64,000 bases of DNA from an uncultured Aquimarina sp. (GTDB lineage Bacteria; Bacteroidota; Bacteroidia; Flavobacteriales; Flavobacteriaceae): NCBI GenBank assembly GCA_947498705.1, contig CANMLW010000007.1, forward strand, positions 124,001 through 188,000, read 5' to 3'. The stretch's first letter is position 1. The number at the start of each line of letters is the position of its first letter. The notes under the pieces are model-generated. The model was not told the origin of the DNA, searched no databases, and saw only the letters and a list, made by a program, of their open reading frames with translations. Both the position numbers and the translations under genes were made by a program. This document shows positions 18,036-28,456 of the stretch, in pieces.

Positions 18036-19239
18036 TTTTTAATGTATTTATTTCATTAAATATATCTTGGGCCACTTCTGACTTTGTTTTTAAATCAAAC
18101 GCTTTTACTTCGAGTTTATGATTTATCAAAGTTACTTTATTTGTTTGTCCTTTGAAACCAGCACCTTTGTCATTAAGTGAATTAAGAACAATCAAATCCA
18201 GGTTTTTCTTTTTTAGTTTGGCAGTAGCATTTTCCTGTTCATTCTGAGTTTCTAAAGCAAACCCAACCAAAAACTGTTCTTTCTTATTCTCTCCCATCCA
18301 TTTAAGGATATCATCTGTTCTCTCCAGTTCTATCGAAAAATCTTCACTTTTCTTTTTAATTTTCTGATCTGCAACATTCTTTGGTCTATAATCTGCCACT
18401 GCTGCTGATGCTATCGCAATATCACATGTATCATACAACCCTGTTACTGCTTCATACATTTGTTTTGCGCTTACTACTCGGGATATTTGAATTTGAGAAT
18501 GTGCTACATCAATAGCAGAAGGCCCTAAAACCAAATACACATTAGCTCCCAATCCCGCAGCTGTTTTAGCCAACTCAACCCCCATTCTACCACTAGAATG
18601 ATTCCCAATAAACCTAACAGGGTCTATAGCTTCATAAGTGGGTCCTGCTGTTATCAAAACTTGCTTCCCTTTTAGAGGGAGTTTACCCAATATATCATCT
18701 TCTATAAATGTAAGGATATTTGTTGGTTCTGCCATACGGCCAGGCCCCACCAAACCACTGGCTAACTCTCCTGATTCTGAAGGAATCATAATATTACCGT
18801 AACTCTGTAGTTTCTCGAAAGTTTGATGTGTAGAAGGATGCTTATACATGTCCAAATCCATTGCCGGAGCAAAATAAATCGGACATTTTGCAGATAAATA
18901 CGTAGCAACCAATAGGTTATCACTACTACCTGTTGCCATTTTCGACAATGTATTTGCAGTTGCCGGGGCAATAATCATTAAATCTGCCCACAATCCCATT
19001 TCTACGTGATTGTTCCACGATGCATTTTCATCTTCTTCATCAAAAAAAGAAGAATACACTGGATTTTTGGATAACGTAGACAGCGTCAGAGGTGTTACAA
19101 AGTCCTTTGCAGCAGGTGTCATCACAACTCTAACCTGAGCTCCAGCCTTTATAAATAAACGCACCAAATTTGCTGTTTTATACGCGGCGATACCGGCAGT
19201 GACACCCAGCAATATTTTCTTACCGCTTAAAACAGACAT
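18028..19239 (-). CDS. coaBC: Bifunctional phosphopantothenoylcysteine synthetase/decarboxylase
   Basis: A 403-residue fusion carrying out two steps of coenzyme A synthesis. Residues about 1-180 are the flavin-dependent decarboxylase (CoaC), with GVTAGIAAYK at the N-terminus, the catalytic His in WNNHVEMG and the APAMDLDMYKH motif. Residues about 185-400 are the CTP-dependent synthetase (CoaB), with ITAGPTYEAIDPVRFI and the SSGRMG motif, and IKKKSEDFSIELERTDDIL near the end. It lies three bases after rpoZ and overlaps porD. With coaE on the same strand the window holds three of the CoA steps. Confidence 0.96.
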   Translation of the reverse strand: MSVLSGKKILLGVTAGIAAYKTANLVRLFIKAGAQVRVVMTPAAKDFVTPLTLSTLSKNPVYSSFFDEEDENASWNNHVEMGLWADLMIIAPATANTLSKMATGSSDNLLVATYLSAKCPIYFAPAMDLDMYKHPSTHQTFEKLQSYGNIMIPSESGELASGLVGPGRMAEPTNILTFIEDDILGKLPLKGKQVLITAGPTYEAIDPVRFIGNHSSGRMGVELAKTAAGLGANVYLVLGPSAIDVAHSQIQISRVVSAKQMYEAVTGLYDTCDIAIASAAVADYRPKNVADQKIKKKSEDFSIELERTDDILKWMGENKKEQFLVGFALETQNEQENATAKLKKKNLDLIVLNSLNDKGAGFKGQTNKVTLINHKLEVKAFDLKTKSEVAQDIFNEINTLKNE

Positions 19240-19242
19240 AAA

Positions 19243-19578
19243 TTATAATGATTCTGTATCCTCTGCTTTTGTGTTTCTGTGGTAAATTTTACCATCTAAC
19301 CATTCTTGCACAGCAAGCGCATGTGGTTTTGGTAACCTTTCATAGAACTTTGAAACTTCAATTTGTTCTTTATTTTCAAAAACTTCTTCTAAACTGTCAT
19401 TATAAGTAGCAAATTCATCCAATTTTTCAAGAAGTTCCTTCTTTATATCTGTATTGATCTGCGTAGCTCTTTTAGATATTATCGATATGGCTTCATAAAT
19501 ATTGTCAGTTCGCTCATCGATACGATTTTTATCAATTGTGGTAGTATTTACCGGAGCATTACTTTTTTTCAAATCCAT
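19243..19578 (-). CDS. rpoZ: RNA polymerase omega subunit-like protein
   Basis: A 111-residue protein with the flavobacterial RpoZ-like pattern: a divergent N-terminus, the central segment DNIYEAISIISKRATQIN equivalent to the omega helix with the conserved arginine, and an acidic C-terminal extension. Omega stabilises the beta-prime subunit in RNA polymerase. The Bacteroidota version is divergent and longer than the E. coli protein. Position between bamD and coaBC, with gaps of 13 and 3 bases, is the usual one in this family and supports the call. Confidence 0.83.
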   Translation of the reverse strand: MDLKKSNAPVNTTTIDKNRIDERTDNIYEAISIISKRATQINTDIKKELLEKLDEFATYNDSLEEVFENKEQIEVSKFYERLPKPHALAVQEWLDGKIYHRNTKAEDTESL

Positions 19579-19591
19579 CTTCTACTTTTTT

Positions 19592-20386
19592 CTATTTATA
19601 CTGTTCTAATCTTGTCTTAATATCTTGCCCTAATTCTTCGGCTTGTTCTAAATATTCTCCTTTTGTTTTATAATACTTCTTATAATTATTATAAAATGTT
19701 TGAGCGGATAATAAACGTTCTTCTACTAAATTCTCATAACTACCAACTGCCAGTAAATATTGAGACTCTAACTTGTAATATAATACTTTTTCTTTAAAAA
19801 TAGATCCGGGATAATCCACCAGATAATTATCAAAGGATGAAATAGCTACCTTAAAATCTTCTCTATGATGATAACGTTTTGCTATTTCGTAGGCTTTTTG
19901 TTCTTTTTTATTTCTAAGCTCAGATACCATATCATTTGCTCCTTTCACTCTTTCACTCTCTGGAAACTCATTGATAAACGACTGAAGTTTCTCTATTGCA
20001 TTATCTGTATCTTCCTGATCTAGACTATATCTTGGAGATAAATGATAGTAACTTTTAGCTCCTTTATAAAGTGCTTCTTCTCTTTTTTGACTTTTTGGAT
20101 ATGATTTGCCATATCTTTCGAATTGATAACCTGCCAAATAGTAATCTTCTAATTGATAATATGTATCTGCATAATAATACATAACTCTTTCTGCCTGAGG
20201 CTTTCCTCTATATTGAGGTACTACCTGCTCAAAAAGCCTTAAAGCTTTCTTATACTTTCCTTCTTTATAATAACTTTCGGCAGCTTTATATTTAGCCCCT
20301 ATATCTTTGCTTTTAAGAACTTTCTGGTATTGACTACAAGAACCTAGAAAAATTGCTAAAACAAATACATATAATAATCTCTTCAT
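19592..20386 (-). CDS. bamD: Outer membrane protein assembly factor BamD
   Basis: A 264-residue lipoprotein of the beta-barrel assembly machine. I start at the ATG at 20386: it gives a clean lipoprotein signal (MKRLLYVFVLAIFLGSC) with the lipidated Cys at residue 17. An upstream TTG at 20407 lies inside the -7 box and is rejected. The mature protein is built of TPR helices (AAESYYKEGKYKKALRLFE and similar repeats through residue about 200). It heads the cluster bamD-rpoZ-coaBC-porD-recN. Confidence 0.93.
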   Translation of the reverse strand: MKRLLYVFVLAIFLGSCSQYQKVLKSKDIGAKYKAAESYYKEGKYKKALRLFEQVVPQYRGKPQAERVMYYYADTYYQLEDYYLAGYQFERYGKSYPKSQKREEALYKGAKSYYHLSPRYSLDQEDTDNAIEKLQSFINEFPESERVKGANDMVSELRNKKEQKAYEIAKRYHHREDFKVAISSFDNYLVDYPGSIFKEKVLYYKLESQYLLAVGSYENLVEERLLSAQTFYNNYKKYYKTKGEYLEQAEELGQDIKTRLEQYK

Positions 20387-20404
20387 ATCTAAAAAAACAT
20401 CTGG

Positions 20405-20433
20405 CAAAAATAGCTATTTCTACCTTATTACAA
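20405..20433 (-). promoter_or_regulatory. Promoter of the bamD cluster: TTG -33, TATTTTTG -7
   Basis: On the minus strand, TTG at 20433-20431, an 18-base spacer, and an exact TATTTTTG box at 20412-20405. The bamD ATG begins 18 bases after the box. This is one of the best promoter matches in the window. Confidence 0.7.
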
Positions 20434-20629
20434 AAACTTTAACCCATCTAATAACCAGTTACCACTCCAAAGCACCAAATTAACGTACAAACCTATAACA
20501 CAAACGATTAGACAGCACCACAAATTAAACTCGAATAACTGTATCAAATAAACTTTCTCTAAAAACCCATTATTAAAGCAATTGTTGCAAAAATTAACCT
20601 CAACACTTTGATTTACGAAAGGAGTTTAA

Positions 20630-21556
20630 TCACAAAATTTCAGTTTTTACCGTTTTATCCAAATTATCATGATCTAAAACCACATATCCATTCTTGTCGT
20701 AATAAAAAGCAGGCACAAAACGATGGTCTTTTTTTAGCTCTAGGAAAGTATAAGAATGTGTCTGGTGCACCTCTTGTTTAAACGACTCATCATAATAACT
20801 AACTAGTATTAAAACTTCTCCCTTTAATTCTGTTAACTTGTCTCTTTCGTATTTACACAAAGGGCTTTGTTTATTAATTGGGTGCACAATTGTCCATGTA
20901 GTTGGCAAATATGTAATTGAATTACGCTCTAATTCGAGTTTATAAAAATTATTTACAAATTTCTCATCTTCATCCTTATGTGATAGTGTAAGCGTAGCCT
21001 CTATTTTAGGACTAATCATCACATTAGCACTTCTACTCATCAATCTGAACATAATACTATCGCCATCATTATGCTTACGAAGCACCATATTTTCACTAAA
21101 CCTAATACTTGATCGAGGTCTGGAAAATCGACCATACAACAAACCTGTTACAAAAGAAAAGCTTAACAACCCCACCAAAGCTTCTATAGAAGACACTATA
21201 CCATAAGCAATCCCTTTAGGCGCCATGGCTCCATACCCTACAGTAGTAATTGTTTGAGCAGAGAAAAAAAAGGCATTCGCAAAATCTTCAAAAAAACTTC
21301 CTGTAGGCTCGGTTATATTGGACACCCCTAAAAAAGTATATACCAAGGCAAAAACAACATTAACAAGTGTATACCCCAGTAGCACCCACAAAAAAAACTT
21401 ACCCCAACCAATAGTTACCAGATATTTATAACTTTCTGACAACGAAGTAACCCTATTGACATGTTTTATATTAAAAGAACCATCTGGGTTTACAAATCGT
21501 TTAGCATGCTTGTTAGACGACTTACCAACCCCAGGATCTTTTATTTCTTTTGCCAT
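20630..21556 (-). CDS. Inward-rectifier (Kir-type) potassium channel
   Basis: A 308-residue two-helix K+ channel with a cytoplasmic Ig-like domain. Membrane helices lie at about residues 50-78 and 115-145, flanking the pore helix and the filter TTVGYGA. The C-terminal about 160 residues form the beta-rich regulatory domain, beginning with GRFSRPRSSIRFSENMVLRKH, which closely resembles bacterial KirBac proteins. It is the last gene of DUF6913-dapA-Kir, with a 15-base gap after dapA. A second K+ channel of another class lies at 7.6 kb. Confidence 0.93.
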   Translation of the reverse strand: MAKEIKDPGVGKSSNKHAKRFVNPDGSFNIKHVNRVTSLSESYKYLVTIGWGKFFLWVLLGYTLVNVVFALVYTFLGVSNITEPTGSFFEDFANAFFFSAQTITTVGYGAMAPKGIAYGIVSSIEALVGLLSFSFVTGLLYGRFSRPRSSIRFSENMVLRKHNDGDSIMFRLMSRSANVMISPKIEATLTLSHKDEDEKFVNNFYKLELERNSITYLPTTWTIVHPINKQSPLCKYERDKLTELKGEVLILVSYYDESFKQEVHQTHSYTFLELKKDHRFVPAFYYDKNGYVVLDHDNLDKTVKTEIL

Positions 21557-21571
21557 TTTAGAAAATAAAAC

Positions 21572-22447
21572 TTAGTTATTAGCTATATATTCTTTTATTT
21601 TTAAAGCTAAGCCTTCGGAAACAGGCACTAATGGCAAACGTAAATTATCCTCACACACTCCTTTTGCCTTAAGGATATTTTTAATTCCGGCAGGATTTCC
21701 TTCTTCGAATGTATAATCCAAAACTGGTAAAAGCTTGTACAAAATATCGAAAGCAGCTTTGGTTTTTCCTTCCAACCCTAATCGTATCATCTCTGAAAAC
21801 TCTTCTGGAAAACCTTGCCCTACAACACTAATAACCCCATCTCCTCCAGCAGCTACTGTAGACAAAGCCAATGCATCATCACCCGAGATAACTTTAAACC
21901 CTTCTGGCCTATCTTTAATAATTTTCAAAACCTGTGTAAAATCCCCTACTGCTTCTTTAATCCCAACTATTTTATCTAAACCAGCAAGACGCAAAGTGGT
22001 TTCTGCTGTCATATTAGTTGCGGTACGAGAAGGGACATTATATAACAAAACCGGTAACGGAGAAACATCATTTATCATCTTATAATGCTCATATATTCCT
22101 TGCTGACTTGGTCTATTATACATTGGAACAACCGATAGTATAGCGTCAAGATTAACAGTATCTACCTTTTTAATCTCTTCTATAACAGCAGCTGTATTAT
22201 TACCCCCTATTCCTATCACCAAAGGAAGTCTTTTATTGTTTACTTCTATAATATGAGCCACTAAGCTCTTTTTCTCTTCTTTTGTAAGCGTAACTGACTC
22301 TGCTGTAGTACCCAATACCACAAGATAATCTACCTTACCTTCTATGCAAAAATTAACCAATTTAGTAACCCCTGAATAGTCTATTGAACCATCCTTATTA
22401 AAAGGAGTCGCTAACGCTACTCCTGTTCCTGTGAGAAAATCACTCAT
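21572..22447 (-). CDS. dapA: 4-hydroxy-tetrahydrodipicolinate synthase
   Basis: A 291-residue TIM-barrel aldolase condensing pyruvate and aspartate semialdehyde in the lysine/diaminopimelate pathway. Key residues are visible: the TTAES loop, the Tyr in LLYNVPSRT, the Schiff-base Lys in VGIKEAVGD, and the ISGDDALAL motif. Length is standard. It starts one base after the stop of the DUF6913 gene, so the two are coupled. dapF of the same pathway is elsewhere in the window, at 39.6 kb. Confidence 0.96.
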   Translation of the reverse strand: MSDFLTGTGVALATPFNKDGSIDYSGVTKLVNFCIEGKVDYLVVLGTTAESVTLTKEEKKSLVAHIIEVNNKRLPLVIGIGGNNTAAVIEEIKKVDTVNLDAILSVVPMYNRPSQQGIYEHYKMINDVSPLPVLLYNVPSRTATNMTAETTLRLAGLDKIVGIKEAVGDFTQVLKIIKDRPEGFKVISGDDALALSTVAAGGDGVISVVGQGFPEEFSEMIRLGLEGKTKAAFDILYKLLPVLDYTFEEGNPAGIKNILKAKGVCEDNLRLPLVPVSEGLALKIKEYIANN

Positions 22448-22448
22448 G

Positions 22449-22973
22449 TTATATTATCTGTAAAATTTTTAAATACTTTTTCAATTCTGATATGAAAAGA
22501 TTGGTATCATTAGTTGTTGCCCCAATAATCAAATCATTAATCCTGTGATCTACTGTCGTAAAACCTACCTTAAACTTTGCTTTAGAAGCAGCTGCCACAC
22601 AATCCAATTCTATTGAACTTTCTTCATAAAAATTAATTAACACATCATAATCTTCATTAACAAAGTCCAATAACCCTTTATTTTTAATCATCCCATTAAC
22701 CCCAAAGCTCTTCTCACTATAGTATGCAGCATCCTTATCATCTGCAATCTCTTTCATGTCTTTTTTAAACCCCATTACCTTGAGTTTATCCGACTTAACC
22801 CCTAACTCATTCGCCAGTTTCAATAACGAAACAATATTAACCGATTGAGATGCATCAATTAGCACTGCAAGAGTTTTTAGGCTAGAAATACCGTTAGAGG
22901 CTGCATCTCTTTTTTCTAGATACACCTCTACACTTTTTTTTATCGCATTTCTTTTAAGACCTTTAAAAATCAT
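22449..22973 (-). CDS. DUF6913-like conserved protein
   Basis: A 174-residue soluble protein without signal peptide or membrane helix. It begins with a basic helix (residues 1-20) and continues as an alternating alpha/beta domain. I recognise it as the small protein that precedes dapA in Flavobacteria, named DUF6913 in recent annotation; that name is from memory. Function is unknown. The one-base junction with dapA implies cotranscription and perhaps balanced expression. No catalytic motif is visible. Confidence 0.68.
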   Translation of the reverse strand: MIFKGLKRNAIKKSVEVYLEKRDAASNGISSLKTLAVLIDASQSVNIVSLLKLANELGVKSDKLKVMGFKKDMKEIADDKDAAYYSEKSFGVNGMIKNKGLLDFVNEDYDVLINFYEESSIELDCVAAASKAKFKVGFTTVDHRINDLIIGATTNDTNLFISELKKYLKILQII

Positions 22974-23107
22974 TTATCAAAAATTAATAAGCCACAAATG
23001 TAACTATTTTACATTTTAAAATCACATCGCTTACCTTAAGAAAAAAAAAGAATATCTAAGAAATATTACAACATACTTTAGGAATTACAAAAACAATCCA
23101 TTTAGTT

Positions 23108-23788
23108 TTAAAATTTATTAAGCTTTAAAGATGTTGGGCTTGATATTTTGAATTGCACAAGAAAAAAAACAGCTAACAATTGATAAATAGCATTGATCAC
23201 CTTGAATTGAATTGTCTGAACATAAAACCTATCAAGCGCAAAACAAGAATCACTAATTACAAAATTAAGTATTGCAATCAAAAAACACAGGGATTTTGAA
23301 GATCTAACATTGACATAATGAAAAACGGCTCCAATAAAAAGAAGATAAAGTATCAATAAATAAATAGCACCATACCATCTAATATCGCCCATCGCTTCTT
23401 GAGTAGCATCATAGATCTCGTAAACAATAAATGTCCAAATAACAAAAAACACTACTAAATAGATAATATCCACTTCACTATAGGTTATTGGCTTATAATT
23501 TTTCCACAAAAAATAAAACAATACCAAATAACAAACCCCGTAGCTCAACAAAACATATAGAAAACTATTTTTAAAATCTGTTAGAAGAAAAATATCCCCC
23601 AAAAAACATAGCAATAAAACCGCCACAAACACCCCATCAACCTTCTTAGTATTAAACCAATACAACATAAAAAACAGTGGTACTGTCATTGGCTTAGCAT
23701 AAAACTCAAGATCTGGAAACTGTATTACTTTACTCAAAATACATAGTCCTCCTGTAATACTTAATAAGATGTAGATAAGAATTTTCAT
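23108..23788 (-). CDS. YhhN/TMEM86-family membrane protein (lysoplasmalogenase-like)
   Basis: A 226-residue, seven- or eight-helix integral membrane protein. The early KPMTVPLFFMLYW and the following LLCFLGDIFLL fit the KPxTxP and GDxxL motifs of the YhhN family; animal members hydrolyse the vinyl-ether bond of lysoplasmalogens. The later SDSCFALDRF segment fits the second acidic motif of the family. Enzymatic activity in this bacterium is only inferred. It lies between ligA and the DUF6913-dapA-Kir operon on the same strand, with over 90 bases on each side, so it is probably its own unit. Confidence 0.68.
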   Translation of the reverse strand: MKILIYILLSITGGLCILSKVIQFPDLEFYAKPMTVPLFFMLYWFNTKKVDGVFVAVLLLCFLGDIFLLTDFKNSFLYVLLSYGVCYLVLFYFLWKNYKPITYSEVDIIYLVVFFVIWTFIVYEIYDATQEAMGDIRWYGAIYLLILYLLFIGAVFHYVNVRSSKSLCFLIAILNFVISDSCFALDRFYVQTIQFKVINAIYQLLAVFFLVQFKISSPTSLKLNKF

Positions 23789-23882
23789 GTGTTTTCATTC
23801 TTGTTTTAAATATCACACAAAACTCGTCTATTAAACATTTTATTATATCCAACAAAAAAACTTAATATGACTCATTTTATTC

Positions 23883-25880
<1,998 letters not shown>

Positions 25881-25900
25881 TTAACAATATATTACAACTA

Positions 25901-27853
25901 CTATTGTATTGCTTTCTCTATTATTTCTATAACACTCTTAATTTCTATTCCCAAATAATCCGCAAGTTTCAATAATGATTCTTTACCTTTTATAAAAGAC
26001 TCCGCTGTTTTTCTTGTCCAATTAACCCCATCCACAATCCCTTTTATATTATTAAAAAAACGCCTAAAACGATTCTTGAAACTTCCCTTTAATTCTTTAA
26101 CATCACTTTCACCAACCGAGTCTAACTCGTCCTGCAGCCTTTCCGCATCTTCAAAAAACTCAGTACCTTTCAAACCTTTCTTGATAAAATCAAACGCATC
26201 TTGAATATCAACAATGTTTTCATTTGTAAAATCCACTGATTGCACTTGCATTTGTTTTTGATCTTGAATTTGGTTTACATTAAGATTAATACTTACCGGT
26301 TCTTTTCTAGAAAGGAAAAATAACTTTTTGAATTTTGCTAGATCTTCTTCTAAATACTTAACCTTAAAATTAGCTAAATTCAAATCGGTTTTAAATTGTA
26401 AAATTTGAGACTGATATTTAATTTCTAAAAAATCTATCTCCTTAGTCAGCTCGTCAATAATTATCTTATCCTTTAGAGACACATTTGCATTATGTACTAA
26501 ATTCATGTATTCATTCAAGTAACTTCTAATCTCCTCAATATCCACCTCCCTTCCAATAGATGTTTCCAACTCTATCCCATCAATAGTTTTCTTTACATAA
26601 AACTCTATTTCAACCCCTTTAGTATCTTTAACATATTCATCAAAGTTTATCAAATATTTGACAAATGCATTCTTCAAAAGATCATGAATTTCAACCTTAT
26701 CTCTATACATTTTCTTTTCATTCAAGTCATATAAACTAAGTATTGACTTAGCAAGATCAATAGTTATATCCTCTTTCTTAAAAGAAGAATGAGCTATTAA
26801 AGACACCATTACACCTTTTAATTCACGAATGTTATTTTTTATACTATTTGCTAAAAGCACCACAACCTCCTCTAACATCTCAGTACCATCACGATACAAT
26901 TTATCTCTAATAATAGAAACCCTTGTCTCAAAATCTGGTTGATGCAACTCAGCAGATAACCCTAATTTAAGATGAGACAATAACCTTTGTTCAATATCTT
27001 GCATATTCACAGGTGCTTTATTACTTGTTAGAATGACCTGCTTTCCATTTTGATGCAAGTGATTAAAGATGTGGAAAAAGACATCTTGTGTACCTGCTTT
27101 TCCTGATAGTAACTGAATATCATCAACAATAAGAACATCGATAATCTGATAGAAATGAATAAAATCATTTCTATTATTCTTTTTTACAGACTCAATATAT
27201 TGTTGTGTGAATTTTTCTGCAGATATATATAGTACAGTTTTTTCTGGATAGTTATCCTTTATGCTTACTCCAATTGCATGTGCAAGGTGAGTTTTTCCTA
27301 AACCAACTCCACCAAATATTAGTAAAGGATTAAAAGATGTGCCTCCAGGCTTTTTGGCAACTGCCATTCCTGCTGAACGTGCTAGTTTGTTCGAATCTCC
27401 TTCTAAGAAATTTTCGAAATTGTAGCTGGGATTTAATTGAGACTCTATTTTTACATTTCGAATCCCCGGAATAACAAAAGGATTTTTTAATTCTGGGTTT
27501 TTACCCTTGACAGGTACATCAACCTCTTGAGAGTCAATGGCAGATTGATTCATGCTAGGAATTTTTTCTGTAAATGGTTTTTTGTTACCATAGGTGTTTT
27601 CCATTTTGATTACATACACCAACTTGGCATCCTTTCCTAACTCTTGCTTTATACAAGTCTTAAGAAGTTTTACGTAGTGCTCTTCTAACCACTCATAAAA
27701 AAACTTGCTTGGAACCTGAATACTTAAGACACCACTCTCAGTAAGCCTTACAGCTCTAATAGGCTCAAACCAAGTCTTATAAGCCTGAGGCGTAATATTA
27801 TCTTCTATTAAGGACAAACAATTTTTCCAAACTAAATCCGCTGTTAAATTCAT
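25901..27853 (-). CDS. DnaA-like AAA+ paralogue with domain IV replaced by a helical tail
   Basis: A 650-residue protein. Residues 1-370 align without gaps to the DnaA encoded at 34177 (323 of 370 identical by hand count): domain I, linker, and the AAA+ domain with Walker A GGVGLGKT (181-188) and Walker B LIVDDI (241-246). The box VII arginine finger is His294 (SHLKLG instead of SRFKWG), while the sensor II Arg in NIREL is kept. After residue 370 similarity stops: the DNA-binding helix-turn-helix is absent. The remaining 280 residues contain a coiled coil (about 465-512), a Gln/Asn-rich linker (about 520-540) and a basic amphipathic end. I start at ATG 27853, matching DnaA; it is one base from the upstream stop. 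Function unknown: DnaA decoy, regulator or sensor are possibilities. Confidence 0.9.
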   Translation of the reverse strand: MNLTADLVWKNCLSLIEDNITPQAYKTWFEPIRAVRLTESGVLSIQVPSKFFYEWLEEHYVKLLKTCIKQELGKDAKLVYVIKMENTYGNKKPFTEKIPSMNQSAIDSQEVDVPVKGKNPELKNPFVIPGIRNVKIESQLNPSYNFENFLEGDSNKLARSAGMAVAKKPGGTSFNPLLIFGGVGLGKTHLAHAIGVSIKDNYPEKTVLYISAEKFTQQYIESVKKNNRNDFIHFYQIIDVLIVDDIQLLSGKAGTQDVFFHIFNHLHQNGKQVILTSNKAPVNMQDIEQRLLSHLKLGLSAELHQPDFETRVSIIRDKLYRDGTEMLEEVVVLLANSIKNNIRELKGVMVSLIAHSSFKKEDITIDLAKSILSLYDLNEKKMYRDKVEIHDLLKNAFVKYLINFDEYVKDTKGVEIEFYVKKTIDGIELETSIGREVDIEEIRSYLNEYMNLVHNANVSLKDKIIIDELTKEIDFLEIKYQSQILQFKTDLNLANFKVKYLEEDLAKFKKLFFLSRKEPVSINLNVNQIQDQKQMQVQSVDFTNENIVDIQDAFDFIKKGLKGTEFFEDAERLQDELDSVGESDVKELKGSFKNRFRRFFNNIKGIVDGVNWTRKTAESFIKGKESLLKLADYLGIEIKSVIEIIEKAIQ

Positions 27854-27854
27854 A

Positions 27855-28445
27855 TCATATTCTTTCTGACTTAAACCTTTTAGGAATCTTCTCTGGTTCA
27901 TATCCTTTCATTTTACCTAACAGACCTCTAATAGTAGTATCAACCAAAAGCAATTCATAATTTTCCATTTTTAAAAACCCTTTATGAACCATTTTTTTTA
28001 AAAGAGTCAATAATTCATCATAAAAACCATTTGTGTTCAAAATACCAACAGGCTTTTGATGTAGCCCCAATTGTGACCACGTAACAACCTCAAACAATTC
28101 TTCTAATGTCCCGAATCCTCCTGGTAAAACTATAAACCCATCACTAAGCGTTTGCATTTTCATCTTACGTTCATGCATGGTTTGAGTAACTATTAATTCT
28201 TGCAAACCGAGATGAACTACCTCTTTTACTTTCAAAAACTCTGGGATCACTCCTATAACTTTTCCATTATAACGCATCACTCCTTTAGCTACCTCTCCCA
28301 TAATCCCGATTTTAGCACCCCCATAAACTAGGGAAATTTGTTCTTCTGCTAGTTTTTTACCCAATACATATGCTTCAGAAACAATACTCGTATCATTTCC
28401 CATACTACTACCACAAAACACACAAATCGACTCTATCTTACTCAT
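27855..28445 (-). CDS. LOG-family (TIGR00730) nucleotide-hydrolase-like protein
   Basis: A 196-residue Rossmann-fold protein of the LOG family, whose members cleave ribose-5-phosphate from cytokinin nucleotides or other nucleoside monophosphates. The signature PGGFGTLEE is visible at about residues 108-116, preceded by the conserved MHERK motif, and FCGSSMG starts the fold. In bacteria the physiological substrate is usually unknown. It overlaps nothing, but the DnaA-like gene begins one base after its stop, and prmC ends 11 bases upstream, so it sits in a tight operon. Confidence 0.88.
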   Translation of the reverse strand: MSKIESICVFCGSSMGNDTSIVSEAYVLGKKLAEEQISLVYGGAKIGIMGEVAKGVMRYNGKVIGVIPEFLKVKEVVHLGLQELIVTQTMHERKMKMQTLSDGFIVLPGGFGTLEELFEVVTWSQLGLHQKPVGILNTNGFYDELLTLLKKMVHKGFLKMENYELLLVDTTIRGLLGKMKGYEPEKIPKRFKSERI

Positions 28446-28456
28446 ATATTCCCTAC

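Noticed and set aside
18786-18971. 61-residue open frame inside coaBC on the same strand
   Set aside because: It lies fully within coaBC in another frame, without a promoter or recognisable motif.
21735-22085. 116-residue plus-strand frame opposite dapA
   Set aside because: Complement shadow of a certain gene, without family resemblance.
27851-27901. Upstream start of the DnaA-like protein at 27901, adding 16 residues
   Set aside because: The extra residues overlap the end of the LOG gene and have no counterpart in DnaA, whose N-terminus aligns exactly with the start at 27853.
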